Shown piece after piece: positions 1 through 11,099 of a DNA stretch of 64,000 nt. Under the pieces are notes generated by a model, which did no database searches, had not been told where the DNA came from, and worked only from the letters and a program-made list of their open reading frames with translations. Source of the DNA: Mucor racemosus (lineage: Eukaryota; Mucoromycota; Mucoromycetes; Mucorales; Mucoraceae); contig JAPEHQ010000012.1 in assembly GCA_027405735.1 (NCBI GenBank), forward strand, positions 248,001-312,000, written 5' to 3'. Every line of letters starts with the position of its first letter. The stretch's first letter is position 1. Both the position numbers and the translations under genes were made by a program.

Positions 1-2458
1 AGCAGTAGTTACTACTAGTTTCAGTTACTACTATTTACCATAAAAAATCTATTCATAAAAATCAAAAATATCGAATACTATCGTAGCAATACCACATAAA
101 ATAGTACAAGAACCAATAATTTGTTTTAAAAATACCAGTGTTTCTGCTCAAATTCCTAGTAATTCCTCTTTTAACGTGATCTTGATATCCAGGGGCACAA
201 ATATGACTGTTTAAAATTAAATAAGCTTGAAACCGCCGGTGTATTGATGGGTTCAATCCATGTATTACATTCAAATCATATTTATGTAACTTATAAACAT
301 ATACAAAAAAAGAATAAAAAAAGATTTGAACCATAATGAAAAGTTTTTATTAGCAGTCTTGTGGCTCTTTTGTAAACAAAGGGGAACTCTACTATATTCT
401 TTTGCATTGCAATATAGCTTGTAGTAGCTTCAAAACTGCTGTACATTTTTGATTTTTTTGGTGTTAAAATTGCGGAAAATGTATAATTTTTTTTTAGATA
501 AATTTAAAAATTTACATCTTTTTTTTATATGATAGATAAACATAGGTTTATATAGTATTCAACCATCTAAATAAGTGTTTTAAGATATCTTTATGTCTAT
601 TGGCGTTATTTAATCAAAAAATTCAGAAAATTGAATTTTGTAATTTTCTCTGAAAAATAAATTAAATTTTGCGCTATATATGCTACTTTCTCTGTATAAT
701 TTGAAAGCATACAGCCAAGCAATCCAAGTTTATTATGGGGATGATAATTTTTCTGCATATTTTCCGCAAGCAATTGCAAATTACGCAGGAATCTCAATGG
801 CCTGCAGTTTCTGCAGTAACTTTCCGTGCGGATAATGCAGGCATTGGGATTTTTGCATGATTATTGCACGCGAACTACTAATAATTACAGAAGCGTAAGT
901 AAATTTCACAAATTTGCTACATAGTGAATATGATATAAATAACATAGTTAATGATCTACCTGTATACAATTGTTGAAATACTCTTTGCGTATATCATTGA
1001 ATGATGATAAGTGAGCATATACATATTGACTCACTATGGAGAAAATATCAAAAAAATAGCTCCGCTCGAGCAGAAAAAAGAGGTTTCCATGCAGAAAGCG
1101 TGCTGAAATGGTCCTTCCCGAATTATTCTGCACGCAAATGGCTGCTGAAAATGCTAGCGTTGACTGATTACTCCAATTTTTAGACTAAAAAGCAATTGCT
1201 TGCGTTTTTTCTGCAAGAAGTTTAATAAATTAAAAATAACAAAAAAAAAAAAAAAAAATAGGCAGCACCTAAAATTATGGCTGCAACACAAAAAAAAAAA
1301 AAAAAAAAGCAATGCATGCGTGAAATGATTATATATAAATGTTGGAACCAGCAGTGTCAAGCAAACTTGCCGTAAAGACATTATTGGAAGTAATGACACT
1401 ATAAGTACAGTAGATGAGGATTCTGCAATTTTATATTTCACCAATCCAACAACAGATTCCGTCTCATAAAGAGAAAAACTGCTGTTTTCTTTCTTTTGAA
1501 ACAACTCAACTATAGTTATGGTAGAATCATAAGTTGCAACTGTATTAGTTTTGGCCGTATTCGCTAGTATCAAAAACCTTTGAATACCACTGCTATAATG
1601 ACAATAAGTACATTAAAAACATTCAAGATGCATCTACATTAGCTAAATGAGTGTGAATATTGAAGGTTCCTTCTGAATTGCTGTTAATTAGTTTCTATCA
1701 AAACAATCAATGGAACTGCATTGAAAACAAAAAAGTCTACTTCAAAAGAGGATTTTAATGAAGAGAAAAAAATGATAGCCAGGCTCCCACAACTACTACT
1801 GTATAATGTACTTTCAAGATTTTTAAAGAATTGTTTTTGCATAAATAAAAAAGCATTTAACACTGGTTTTTTTTTCTATTATTATTCAATATCTAAGATA
1901 TACAGGAACATTTTTATTTTAAACCTTTTAGTTGATTAAACATTACACAACAATACAGAATCGAAAAATCGAAAAACGTCGTCTCTTGTTGGTATAATAT
2001 TATTCAGGGTGCTACCACATTAAAATCACAGTCTTGGGTACACCAAAATTCATTATCATTCCTTCATAAATACTATCATCCTCATGCAACTTATCTTTCT
2101 TTTGTATACTATTATTATACTAAGCATATTAATAAAATACTCTATTTCATTATGATGATAAATTAATAACAAAAATTGTATAAAAATTCAAGTCTGCTAA
2201 CTGCTTATTTCACAAGGTAAATATATATTTATTAACATGAAATGACAACTCCTGCTTAATATATTAATAATTTCGCGTCTATTTTCTTAGTTTTATAGTT
2301 GTATGATTGATGACAAAATTTGTTCCAACAAAGCCCAAAATACTAAATTACAGAAGCCTTATATTGGATAAAGTGGATCAATTATAAACATTTCAATGGT
2401 ATTACATTTACAAAAGTGATCCTAGAGAATTATTTAAAAATAAGACTGGTTGTAAATC
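1..2458. other. Gene-free AT-rich region
   Basis: No convincing gene is visible. Open frames here are short, and several run through poly-A/T tracts such as those at 1240-1310. A weak inverted pair joins about 750-776 and 1190-1222 (shared words around GCAATTGCTTGCG), which could be the remains of a small non-autonomous element. Everything else is unexplained low-complexity sequence. Confidence 0.6.
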
Positions 2459-3520
2459 AGTTTATGGTGCTCGATGCTGCTTATTATATTTAATTCAGTG
2501 TGATGGTACCAAGTTCATTCATCTTAATGGAGATTTTGGTGGGATGATTTACACTTGAAAATCAACTTGAGATGATCAAAATGTTGCTTTTACTCAATTC
2601 AGTACGATGATATCAAATTTATTCATCTTGGTGGAGGTTTTGGTGGGATGTTTTACACTTGTAAATTAGTTTATGGTGATCAAAATGCTACTTCTGTTCC
2701 ATTTAGTATGATGGTACCAAGTTTATTTATCTTAATGGAGGTATTGGTGGGATGTTTCACACTTAAAAATTAGCTTGAAATGATCAAATGTTGCTTATAT
2801 TCAATTCAGTACTATGATACCAAGTTTATTCATCTTTGTGGAGGTTTTGGTGGGATGTTTTACGCTTCAAAATCAGTTTATGGTGACCAAGATGCTACTT
2901 ATACTCAATCCAGTTTGATGGTACCAAGTTCATTCATCTTAATGGTGGCGTTGGTGGGATGTTTTACGCTTGAAAATCAACTTTAGATGATCAAAATGTT
3001 GCTTATACTCAATTCAATGTGATGATACCAAGTTTATTCATTTTGATGGAGGTGTGGTAAAATGTTTTACACTTGTAAACCAGTTTATTGTGATCAAAAT
3101 GATGCTTATATTCCATTTAGTATGATGATATCAAGGTTAATTATTTTAATGGAGGTGTTGTTGATGGAATGTTTTGCCATTGGAAATTAGCCTGAAATAA
3201 TTCAATGTGATGATACCAAGTTTATTCATCTTAATGGAGGTGTTGATGGAATGTTTTACACTTGTAAATTAGTTTATGGTGATCAAAATGCTACTTCTGT
3301 TCCATTTAGTATGATGGTACCAAGTTTATTCATCTTAATGGAGGTGTTGGTGGGATGTTTTACACTTAAAAATCAGCTTGAAATGATCGAAATGTTGCTT
3401 ATATTCAATTCAGTACTATGATACCAAGTTTATTCATCTTCGTGGAGATTTTGGTGGGATGTTTTACGCTTCAAAATCAGTTTATGGTGACCAAGATGCT
3501 ACTTATACTCAATCCAGACT
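2459..3520. repeat. Minisatellite, about 10 copies of a ~103-bp unit
   Basis: The word pair CCAAGTTTATTCATCTT ... GGTGGGATGTTTTACAC recurs about every 103-104 bp, centred near 2519, 2623, 2727, 2830, 2933, 3037, 3140, 3225, 3328 and 3431. One unit near 3140-3225 is shortened to about 85 bp. Units differ in a structured way: copies 2-3-4 resemble copies 8-9-10, so a block of three units (~310 bp) seems to have been duplicated as a whole. A 68-codon open frame crosses two units, but the unit length is not a multiple of three, so coding is unlikely. Confidence 0.9.
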
Positions 3521-4466
3521 ATAGTGCTGATTACTATTAAAAAGCTCAATCCCTACATCCCTACCCTAATATTCTTTGTCTTTACATAATCACTGTATAT
3601 ACTATTTTTATATATACAATATTTCTGTTTATGTAAATGTAGCGACTACCATACCATTATTACAGTCCTAATGCAAACGAAATTACTTCCTCAATTAATA
3701 TACCATTTTTACTGCGAAAAAAACTCTCTAAAAAAAGCAACGCAATTACGCACAAATGAATTACAATTTATTAATCAAGAGTGTATTTTTGTATTTTTTA
3801 TATGTTTATTAGCTACACATGATGGGATCTATAGTGAATTATCGTACTTTTATGCACATAAAATAAAAGAAACAGCATAATAATATATACTAAAAAAAGC
3901 CAGTTATATGTTTATTACCAGAACAGATATTTAAATGTTATTTTTCATGTTGGTGGATGTATATTGATAATGTGATAGTATGTATTTATTTAAAAGATTG
4001 ATTCACCATCAATTTTTATTATTTTAATCTGGTTTTAGCTTATTGAATTTATAAATTGCTTTGTATTTATCTGTTTGTTTTCATTATAGACTGTTATATG
4101 TATCTGCAAGTAATAGTTGTTGATAAAGCTGAAGAATTCCTTTGAAATACAAAAAAGCTTAAAAATGCTCAAAAAACCTGATGCGCTCATTTGGTCTCTT
4201 TATGAATCTCATGAGCTGAATTCATTTTATCTCATAATTTGAAACTGTTGTATCTCAATGATAAAGCGGCCGATTTAAATGAAAGTAACTCTTATGCACT
4301 TTAATTTACCACAGGTATCTCTAGTATTAATATTAATTCTGTTGTAATACTTTTTATAATTGGTAAAAAAATGTTGATCTGAAACTTAAGCACATTTGGC
4401 CTACTTCATAAGCACAATGTCTGATTTTCAGCCCATTTGAGCTGATCAATTAGCCCATGAACTGAA
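3521..4466. other. Gene-free AT-rich region
   Basis: No gene or recognised repeat is visible until the 10-mer GGCCGTAGTG at 4471-4480. That word ends a stretch whose last ~90 bases resemble the ends of other repeats in this window. The 69-codon open frame at 3671-3880 has no recognisable features. Confidence 0.5.
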
Positions 4467-4678
4467 ACATTTGGCCGTAGTGGTAGTCAATAGATTGTAA
4501 GATGTATTGATAGTGTAGAAGGTGATAACGTATGATACACAAATACTATAATAGTGGCTTGCACAAATCCATGGTATAGCCGATACTTCGGAACGAAGTA
4601 TCAACTACGGATACTCTATTTTTCCATGTGGCTCAAGAGCACATTTAGCTCATTTTATAACACCACATTAATAGGCGG

Positions 4679-5142
4679 TGTGGAATATGTACACATTTAT
4701 CCACTATATTGATCTCCATTTCATCTGATTCTCAATTAAAGTACAGCTGACATGAATAGACATTACACTACTAAATGCTATATGCTAATTCATACTAATA
4801 TAAATTTTCTACCAAGCTTCTATCCTAATAGCAACTTATAGTTAAAGACCAATCAACATAATGTGGATTTAATCACACCATTATGATCAAGGACCCATGA
4901 ACTCTACGAATACACCGATTGGTTACTATCAAAATTTATGTCTGACAAGGGATATTATTGGCTATGTATGAACCTAGGAATGCTTACCTAATCTCCCTGA
5001 TGAAACTATATAAAGAGGACATTTATTTATTACAAAAGTCCTCAAGTAGAATTTAACTTGATAATAAAACCCTAATGTTATCTAGTCGAATTCCTATTAT
5101 TTTTTTATACTTTTTTCCGTAAATATCTCTGTCTATTCTACA
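4679..5142 (+). mobile_element. Solo LTR, family E (464 bp, 5-bp TSD GGCGG)
   Basis: The element begins TGTGGAAT and ends ATTCTACA, giving the TG...CA termini typical of retrotransposon LTRs. It is flanked on both sides by GGCGG (4674-4678 and 5143-5147), a perfect 5-bp target-site duplication. A second copy lies in reverse orientation at 41695-42157. No internal retrotransposon sequence is attached, so this is a solo LTR left by recombination between the two LTRs of a full element. Confidence 0.93.
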
Positions 5143-5726
5143 GGCGGCGCTATTAATATAAACATTGATCTCAGGGCACGGACCTGCTCTCAACAAACTA
5201 AATAAGAACAAGACAAATGCTAATTATGAAACATATCAACTAAGGCTATAACTCAACACGGTACATCTCGGATTTGCTGAATCAATATGGATAATACTTA
5301 TTATATTGATCTATTGGTTCTCTAGTCATAATCTCAGTAGTAAATAGATATAAAATACTCATACTTTTAGATCTGAATAAACGGTAGACTTCTTTTTGTT
5401 TTGAGATACAGTTGGAAAAGCTGATACATTATTGTCTCTTTTTATTGTATTTTATTTATAAACTCGAAGGATAATTCAAGACGTTCTAAATTGGTAATTA
5501 GGTACTGTAATTCCTAATTTTGATAAATCCACTGACACTCAACAATGTACATCGAGGTCAAAATAGATAGAAGGAGCATTCATTGTATAGTGGAGATCGC
5601 AGCATTTCAATGGGTAGAAATTGCAGGACCAAGATGCTGTGTTTCCCTCAGGATTTTAAAAAAGGGTTTAAAAACATACTTCATCAAAGTTATTTAGATG
5701 TTAAATACTCACCATATGCTATTATA

Positions 5727-5879
5727 CACTATGAAGAAAAAATCTCTTAAACATCTTAATTGTGCCACATTAAGAAAAATAAGAAACTTTTCATTGCTTA
5801 TTTTTTTTTAAATTTTGTCTTATTTTCCTTAATGTGGCATAATTAAGAGAATTAAAGCATTTTTTCTTCATAGTAATAG
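5727..5879. mobile_element. MITE-like palindromic insertion (TA target)
   Basis: The arms at 5729-5783 and 5819-5873 are imperfect inverted repeats of about 55 bp, both ending in CTATGAAGAAAAAA, with a ~35-bp loop. TA flanks the element at 5725-5726 and 5880-5881. The related repeat at about 26985-27000 lacks the insertion and reads straight from CCATATGCTATTA into the right flank, which gives an empty-site comparison. Size, palindromy and TA target fit a non-autonomous Tc1/mariner element. Confidence 0.75.
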
Positions 5880-6017
5880 TATTATCTTGTTTGTTATTTA
5901 ATTGTTGTATTATTAAAATCAAGCTTTTCATAACTCATAACAATGATAATGGGATGTTTCTGATTTTAGATTGACATTTATCATAAGATAATAAGTCGGG
6001 CTGATGGATGATACGTT

Positions 6018-6240
6018 TGATACTACTATCGTAGCTGGAACCAGTCAATTTAATTTAAGGAATTTGAATGCAAATACCGAGGAAACATTTGTAAATACTT
6101 AATTTAGTTCTAGTAATAAAGCATTGAATAAATTGGCTTGGGACAACAAAGAGGATAATAAAAAGGCGGTAATAGGTTCCAGTGATGGCTATGTTGTTTA
6201 TGTTTATGTTTATGATATTTGAGAGACACAAGGCAAAAGC
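6018..6240 (+). pseudogene. Dynein intermediate chain C-terminal fragment, copy 1
   Basis: A decayed frame reads through pieces such as FNLRNLNANTEE, then an in-frame stop, then KALNKLAWDNKED, GSSDG and VYVYDI. This order matches the last WD40 blades of cytoplasmic dynein intermediate chain (NLWNLN, ALN-W, GDSEG, YDVGE in that family). Stops and a GTTTAT slippage repeat near 6190-6220 break the frame. It lies inside a repeat found elsewhere in the window, so it is a captured gene fragment and not the host gene. Confidence 0.8.
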
Positions 6241-8260
6241 TCAATGTAAATTACCTCTAGCGCATTAATTATAAATTAAGACTATATTATCATCAAATAA
6301 ACTACCGCAAAATATTAATATGCATAAAGATTTACAGTAATAAGCTTGAATCAAGTGGGTACAGCATCGTAAATTCTTGAAAAAGTTTTCAAGTATTATA
6401 AAATCTCTCATTTTTAAGACTTACAAGGCATACAAGCGGAATATTAATTTAGAAAATTAATTTTGTCCAGATCATCAATTTTGACATTTTTTAAATTTTT
6501 TTTTCTGGTTTTGCAAATTTAGAGTTAATTATACTACCAATTATAAAAACAAAAAAATATACACATATACAGAATTTAACGCTCTATTTACTCAACAAAA
6601 AATAACAAACATTTTTATTGTAAAATATTACATGAAAATCCTTTAATCAAAAAACCGTTTTTGGGCCAAAAGTATAAAATTTCATTACTTAACATTTAAT
6701 ATTAAGCTTTTATAAAATGTGTATTAGTTATGGCTACAAGTTTATCTCACAATGTAGTATATTTAAACGTTGATTTTGGTATCAAAAATTGATTTTTCTA
6801 TTTTTTGATCAAAATCATGAGAGTTGGTAAGGATAAAATGAGCCCCGAAAAATGTCCGCTACAAAAACTGAATTTTCAGACCGTACGTGGTTAAATATAA
6901 GAAAAGTTTAAAAAACCGTATTTTTATTTAAAACTTAGGTATATGCCATAGTATAAGAGACTTGGCCTTTCGATCTTGCTATGCTCAATTACGGCGTTGC
7001 TCTGCGGATTCGTTTTTGCTATTTTTTAATGAATGTATGTTTCTATGATAACAGTTATTGCCTATTTTGTTTAGTTTATGGGTTGATGCGCTGTAATGCT
7101 GCTTTTACATTTGATGAAATGTGCAATTTAACAGGGTTTTAATTGCGCTAAATAATGTAAAGCCTTGAAAATTCTTTTCTACGTGTGTTGCTTCTAATTT
7201 TTTGCTTTCAAATTCCAAGGATATAATTCACCGTTTGATAAGGCATATCAGACTATCCAGCTGGTATTCTTTTCTTTTATCTGAATACGCATGCTAACAT
7301 ACAGGAACTAATGTTTTTAATATAGGTAGCAGTCGTTATCTTCGAGATTGATATTTTCATTTAACTGCATTCTAAGATCAAATATCATTATTTATTACTG
7401 TATTGTTAGACATATTTCTTAATTACCAGATCAAATCGAAGGCAATGGTATTTATATCTACTCAATGATAAGCTAGAATAGGCAACAAACTCACCAAATG
7501 TTCGAGAAAAGTGATAAAATTTCAAATGATATAGAAACAAAAAAAAAGAATAATCTAATGTTTTGTCTAATGACCATAGTTTTGATTGTAGCTACTGTAT
7601 ACTTGAAAACAAATCTTTTTACAGCTGACAATCGTGAACTAAAACAGAAAGTTTAAAGAAAGTTAATTTGTTTAAATTTTATGTGTGATAGAGTAACATA
7701 TATAATCTTAGATTTGGCTTGCATATAGATTTAAACAGTAAGAGTCATTTATGTTTATGCTCGAGCAAATTCATTGCTGCTGCAAACATTATAGCTATAA
7801 TAAACATATTTGCAAATGATGATGATAATCGTAAATATATTGGCTTTTGCATGTATTGCTCTACATCAACAACGTATTAAATTGTATTGTCTATAATCTC
7901 TATTAATAAAAACAAATGCAATTTAAAAACCCATTCCAGTAATAAAAGAATGCAAAGGAATTTTGAGAACGGCACGATGCTCATGTACAAACCAATTTGT
8001 GCCCATACGATCAGCTCATTATGCTCATGGTCAGATTTTGCTATTATGCACACGTGGAATTAATGTTATGCACACGGACAGAATATATAATTCTGGACAT
8101 ACAGGGTTATTGTTGTGCTCGTGTGCAGTTTTTTTTGTGTGTTCATGTGCATATTTTTATCTTTTTAACCATATTCAGTGGGCACAACAGCTCAGGCTAT
8201 AGTGTACAGCTTACCTGGGCACAATGAAATCATCTTGTGCAGTACAGGTCGGCCGTAGTG

Positions 8261-9115
8261 TATAACTCGTCTAATAAGTTTATTCAAAATATATAAAGTA
8301 AAGCAACAATTCATCTACTTAATGGGTCATTGCGGTATTTATATTGAATATCTAATTGAAATTACTAATGCAGTAGTTTGACCTTTTTGGTTTTAAAGCT
8401 CATGGGAAAAGGGTTCAGCAATTATTAATTCAGGTTATACAATTATCTATAATTGTTATCTGCAATTTTTAAGTTACAGCTAATTTTCTATAATTCGTGA
8501 TCTTGGTTCTCACACCAGATTCATAGCATGTTATTAATTACTAATTCAATTTGATGCGTGAAAGACTTCCAGTAGTTTACATTACCATGAAGAGTGGCAG
8601 CTTACTTGGATCAGCGTTCATAGTAATGGTTTTTTTTATTTGTTTTCCATTAAAGAGCGCAGTAAGCTATATGTGCATTTTAGCCATCATTTTCTCGGCA
8701 TACGATAGGTTATGGAAGTTTCCCTTTTAAAATCAGTGTGTCAACGATGTATCCCTATATACTCTCATGTAAAGTCGGACCTTATTAAGATCGGAATTCG
8801 CCGAGATAAAGTTAGTGTTATCGATTTTTTACGGTTGTAAAAAGTAGGTTTTGTTACGCCAGGATATTATATCAATCTCCAAGCTGAAATATGTACTAAA
8901 TCATTTGATAAAAATAAAGGAAACTGTTATAAAATGAAAGAGCACAGCAAAACTAAAGAGATTTACGCTATTTTTACTAATTATTTGCGTATTTTTCGAA
9001 AAAAAATACGAACTTCTAAACTAAAATTTTACGAATTTCCCAAATAAAATTTCATCCATTTGCTTGAAAAAAGATTGCGAATTTTTTATGCGCCAAATGC
9101 GCCAAGTATTTTTCT
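8261..9115. other. Gene-free region beside the transposase
   Basis: No gene is visible. Near 8960-9060 there is an AT-rich stretch with the palindromic word CGTATTTTTCGAAAAAAAATACG split around TCGA, possibly the terminal region of the adjacent Tc1-like element. I could not find a matching opposite end. Confidence 0.45.
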
Positions 9116-9118
9116 TTA

Positions 9119-10312
9119 TTATAAAGGTTCACGGATCAAACATACCAAAAATTTTGAATCAGAGTATCTACAAAAGCCTTCAAGATCACTGTATAAAACT
9201 TGGTTGTTTGCGTCTTGGATCCTTCCAGTAAGATGTTCCTCTTCTAAAAGCTTCACTCTTTTCAATTTGCTTTTCACAACCGACCAAAATTGTTCAATCG
9301 GATTGAGTTCAGGAGAATAAGATGGAAGGTATACACAACCATAACCACGGCTTTCTACATGCTTTCTTATATCTTCATTAGTATGGATAGGAGCATTATC
9401 CATGATCAAGTAATGGCCTTTGAATTGAGGGTGCTTATCAAGGATATCTAATGTTTTGGCAATAAAGTTGAAATAGTGGTCTGTTACCGTACCTACCTTG
9501 GCATTGACAATAGAGGCTTTTTCATTTGATCCATCAATCTTTCGTTTTTTTGAAAATGCAGTAACTCTTGGGCGTCTCACCTGAATATTTACTACACCAT
9601 AAGGCGAAATAGCACCAAGGATACTCGTTGTTTTTGCCCTTGTTTTAGGAACTTTTACGATAGCACGAGTTCCTTTTCTTGACCAAGCAAAATTTTGCTT
9701 AAGATTGATGTGAAAAGCAAATTCGTCAATGAATATGCAATTGGTTTTATAATCCAAGTCTGTATCCATGTAACGCTTGACCCACAGAAATCGTTCTTCA
9801 ATCTTTTCTGGGCTGTTGCGTTCTACGGAATGAAAGTGTGCTTTCTTAAAACTTATCAAACATTTTGCAGTAGCAAAATTGTACAAGGCGGTTTTAGAGA
9901 TCTTCAGATCCGTAAATTGCGTTGTCAAGCTGCTGTCCATCATTTCATCTAATACCAGAGACGCTTTTTCATCAACCAAATTAATAAGAAATTCTTCATG
10001 TTCTTCAGTGAGTTTGGGAGGTCGTCCTACTGGTCTTCCACTTCCCGATTTTCTTGCGATTAGATCTTGAGGATCTTCTTGATCTTAATCCAACTTTGAG
10101 CAGTACGTGCATTGATTTGAAGGGTCAAAGCCGCAGCCCTGGTGCTCATACCCGTCTCTTTTACAAGATAAAATAGACGTTCTTTCTCAAATGGTTTGTA
10201 GCTTCTATACGTTTTTGAAGATTTTTCTGGCACATCTTCAGTTGCTTTTTTTTTCTTTAGGGTCTTCTTCTTTTTCAGGAGGCTTTAGTTGATTATAATC
10301 AATTACAATGTA
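9119..10312 (-). pseudogene. Tc1/mariner-like transposase, DD34E, two frameshifts
   Basis: The longest open part (9119-9979) carries the DDE catalytic core: D in FIDEF, D in LIMDNAPIH, and E in PELNPIEQFW. The last two are separated by 34 residues, a DD34E spacing. The frame continues upstream through a basic linker (GRPVGRPPKL) to about 10080, where a one-base shift is needed to enter an N-terminal helix-turn-helix region (FEKERLFYLVKETGMS, then AALTLQINARTAQSWIK). A second shift falls at the A-run near 10246-10254, before a lysine-rich leader. The enzyme would act as a cut-and-paste transposase at TA targets. The frameshifts indicate an inactive copy, unless they are sequencing errors in homopolymers. 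A more decayed relative lies at 55776-56110. Confidence 0.88.
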
Positions 10313-10393
10313 CTTAAGTCTAGAGGATTACTAAATACAAATCCATTCAAGTCTGCTGGTATCCAAATTCTAAGAACCACTATAAATACCCTC

Positions 10394-10727
10394 TGATTTA
10401 TCGAGACTTTGTAAATTAAAATCAGCATAAAAAGTACCGTTTATTAGAATGAATTAAATATGGGATTACATACTGTAGTTATTGGGATTGTGTGATAAGA
10501 CTCAATGAACAGGGTTTCACTAGATGTGGCAATAGAAATTATTATTAATGTGTATGGATGTCATATATTATATTTCAGTGCTAATATTGGAATCATGCTT
10601 CTATGATTCAATAATACCATGATGATAGACGCAAGAAATGTAACCTTGCTTGATTCGCATGTTGAACATCATGGTTTGACAGATGTTCTAAATTGGTAAT
10701 TCGGTAACTTCTAATTCTGATAGATCA
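10394..10727 (-). mobile_element. Solo LTR, family F (334 bp, 5-bp TSD CCCTC)
   Basis: It begins TGATTTATCGAGAC and ends TTCTGATAGATCA on the plus strand, so it has TG...CA ends. Both flanks carry CCCTC (10389-10393 and 10728-10732). The same sequence occurs at 22909-23218 in the other orientation and at 40977-41298. The minus strand is assigned relative to the 22.9-kb copy. Confidence 0.9.
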
Positions 10728-11099
10728 CCCTCATACTTTTTCAGAAATCGTTTCTAATAAAAACTTTAGCTGATTATAATTGTATTTCTACAGCTTTTAT
10801 TTTTATATTTTTTATTTTAGTAAATACCATTGTTTTTCACTGCAATAATTGTAGACACAACAGGTTTCAGATAGATTTTAAATGTTTTTCGAATGTTTTC
10901 ACCCAACAATATCGAGCTGGATTACATAAAATCTTCAAAAAAGATGTGCCTTCACTCTATAGGTTACTGATACAGTATCTCTCTTCTGATAATAGAAATA
11001 TTAATACCAGAATATAAGTTCACTGACCAAACGTTGACCAAAATTTACCAAGATTGACCAAGATTGACCTAAAATTGATTATAAAAAATTGAATACCTA

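Larger units (their letters stand above)
5470..8258 (+). repeat. Composite repeat A/C, copy 1
   Basis: A long interspersed repeat with related copies at 24.6-25.95 kb, 26.75-28.6 kb and, reversed, 56.64-58.13 kb. In order it holds sequence shared with 26.8-27.0 kb, a MITE-like hairpin, a dynein intermediate chain fragment, a ~1.2-kb AT-rich part (6.25-7.56 kb) and a terminal ~600-bp part (7.65-8.26 kb) dense in GTGC/GCAC words. It ends in GGCCGTAGTG. The reverse complement of that end is CACTACGGCC, which recalls CACTA-type termini, and the GTGC-rich subterminal region fits that class. No transposase is visible and the left terminus was not found. Confidence 0.75.

Noticed and set aside
1154..1573. 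139-codon minus-strand ORF
   Set aside because: Much of it is poly-Phe/Lys from A/T runs and it has no recognised features.
2780..2986. 68-codon ORF as a gene
   Set aside because: It lies wholly in the minisatellite, whose unit length is not a multiple of three, and the frame is not kept in other units.
2459..3520. Possible CRISPR array
   Set aside because: The units are contiguous ~103-bp tandem copies without short direct repeats separating unique spacers, and the genome is eukaryotic.
7963..8227. Overlapping 79- and 76-codon ORFs in repeat C
   Set aside because: They arise from GTGC/GCAC-rich repeats, and the other copy at 28.3 kb keeps only part of one frame with no domain.
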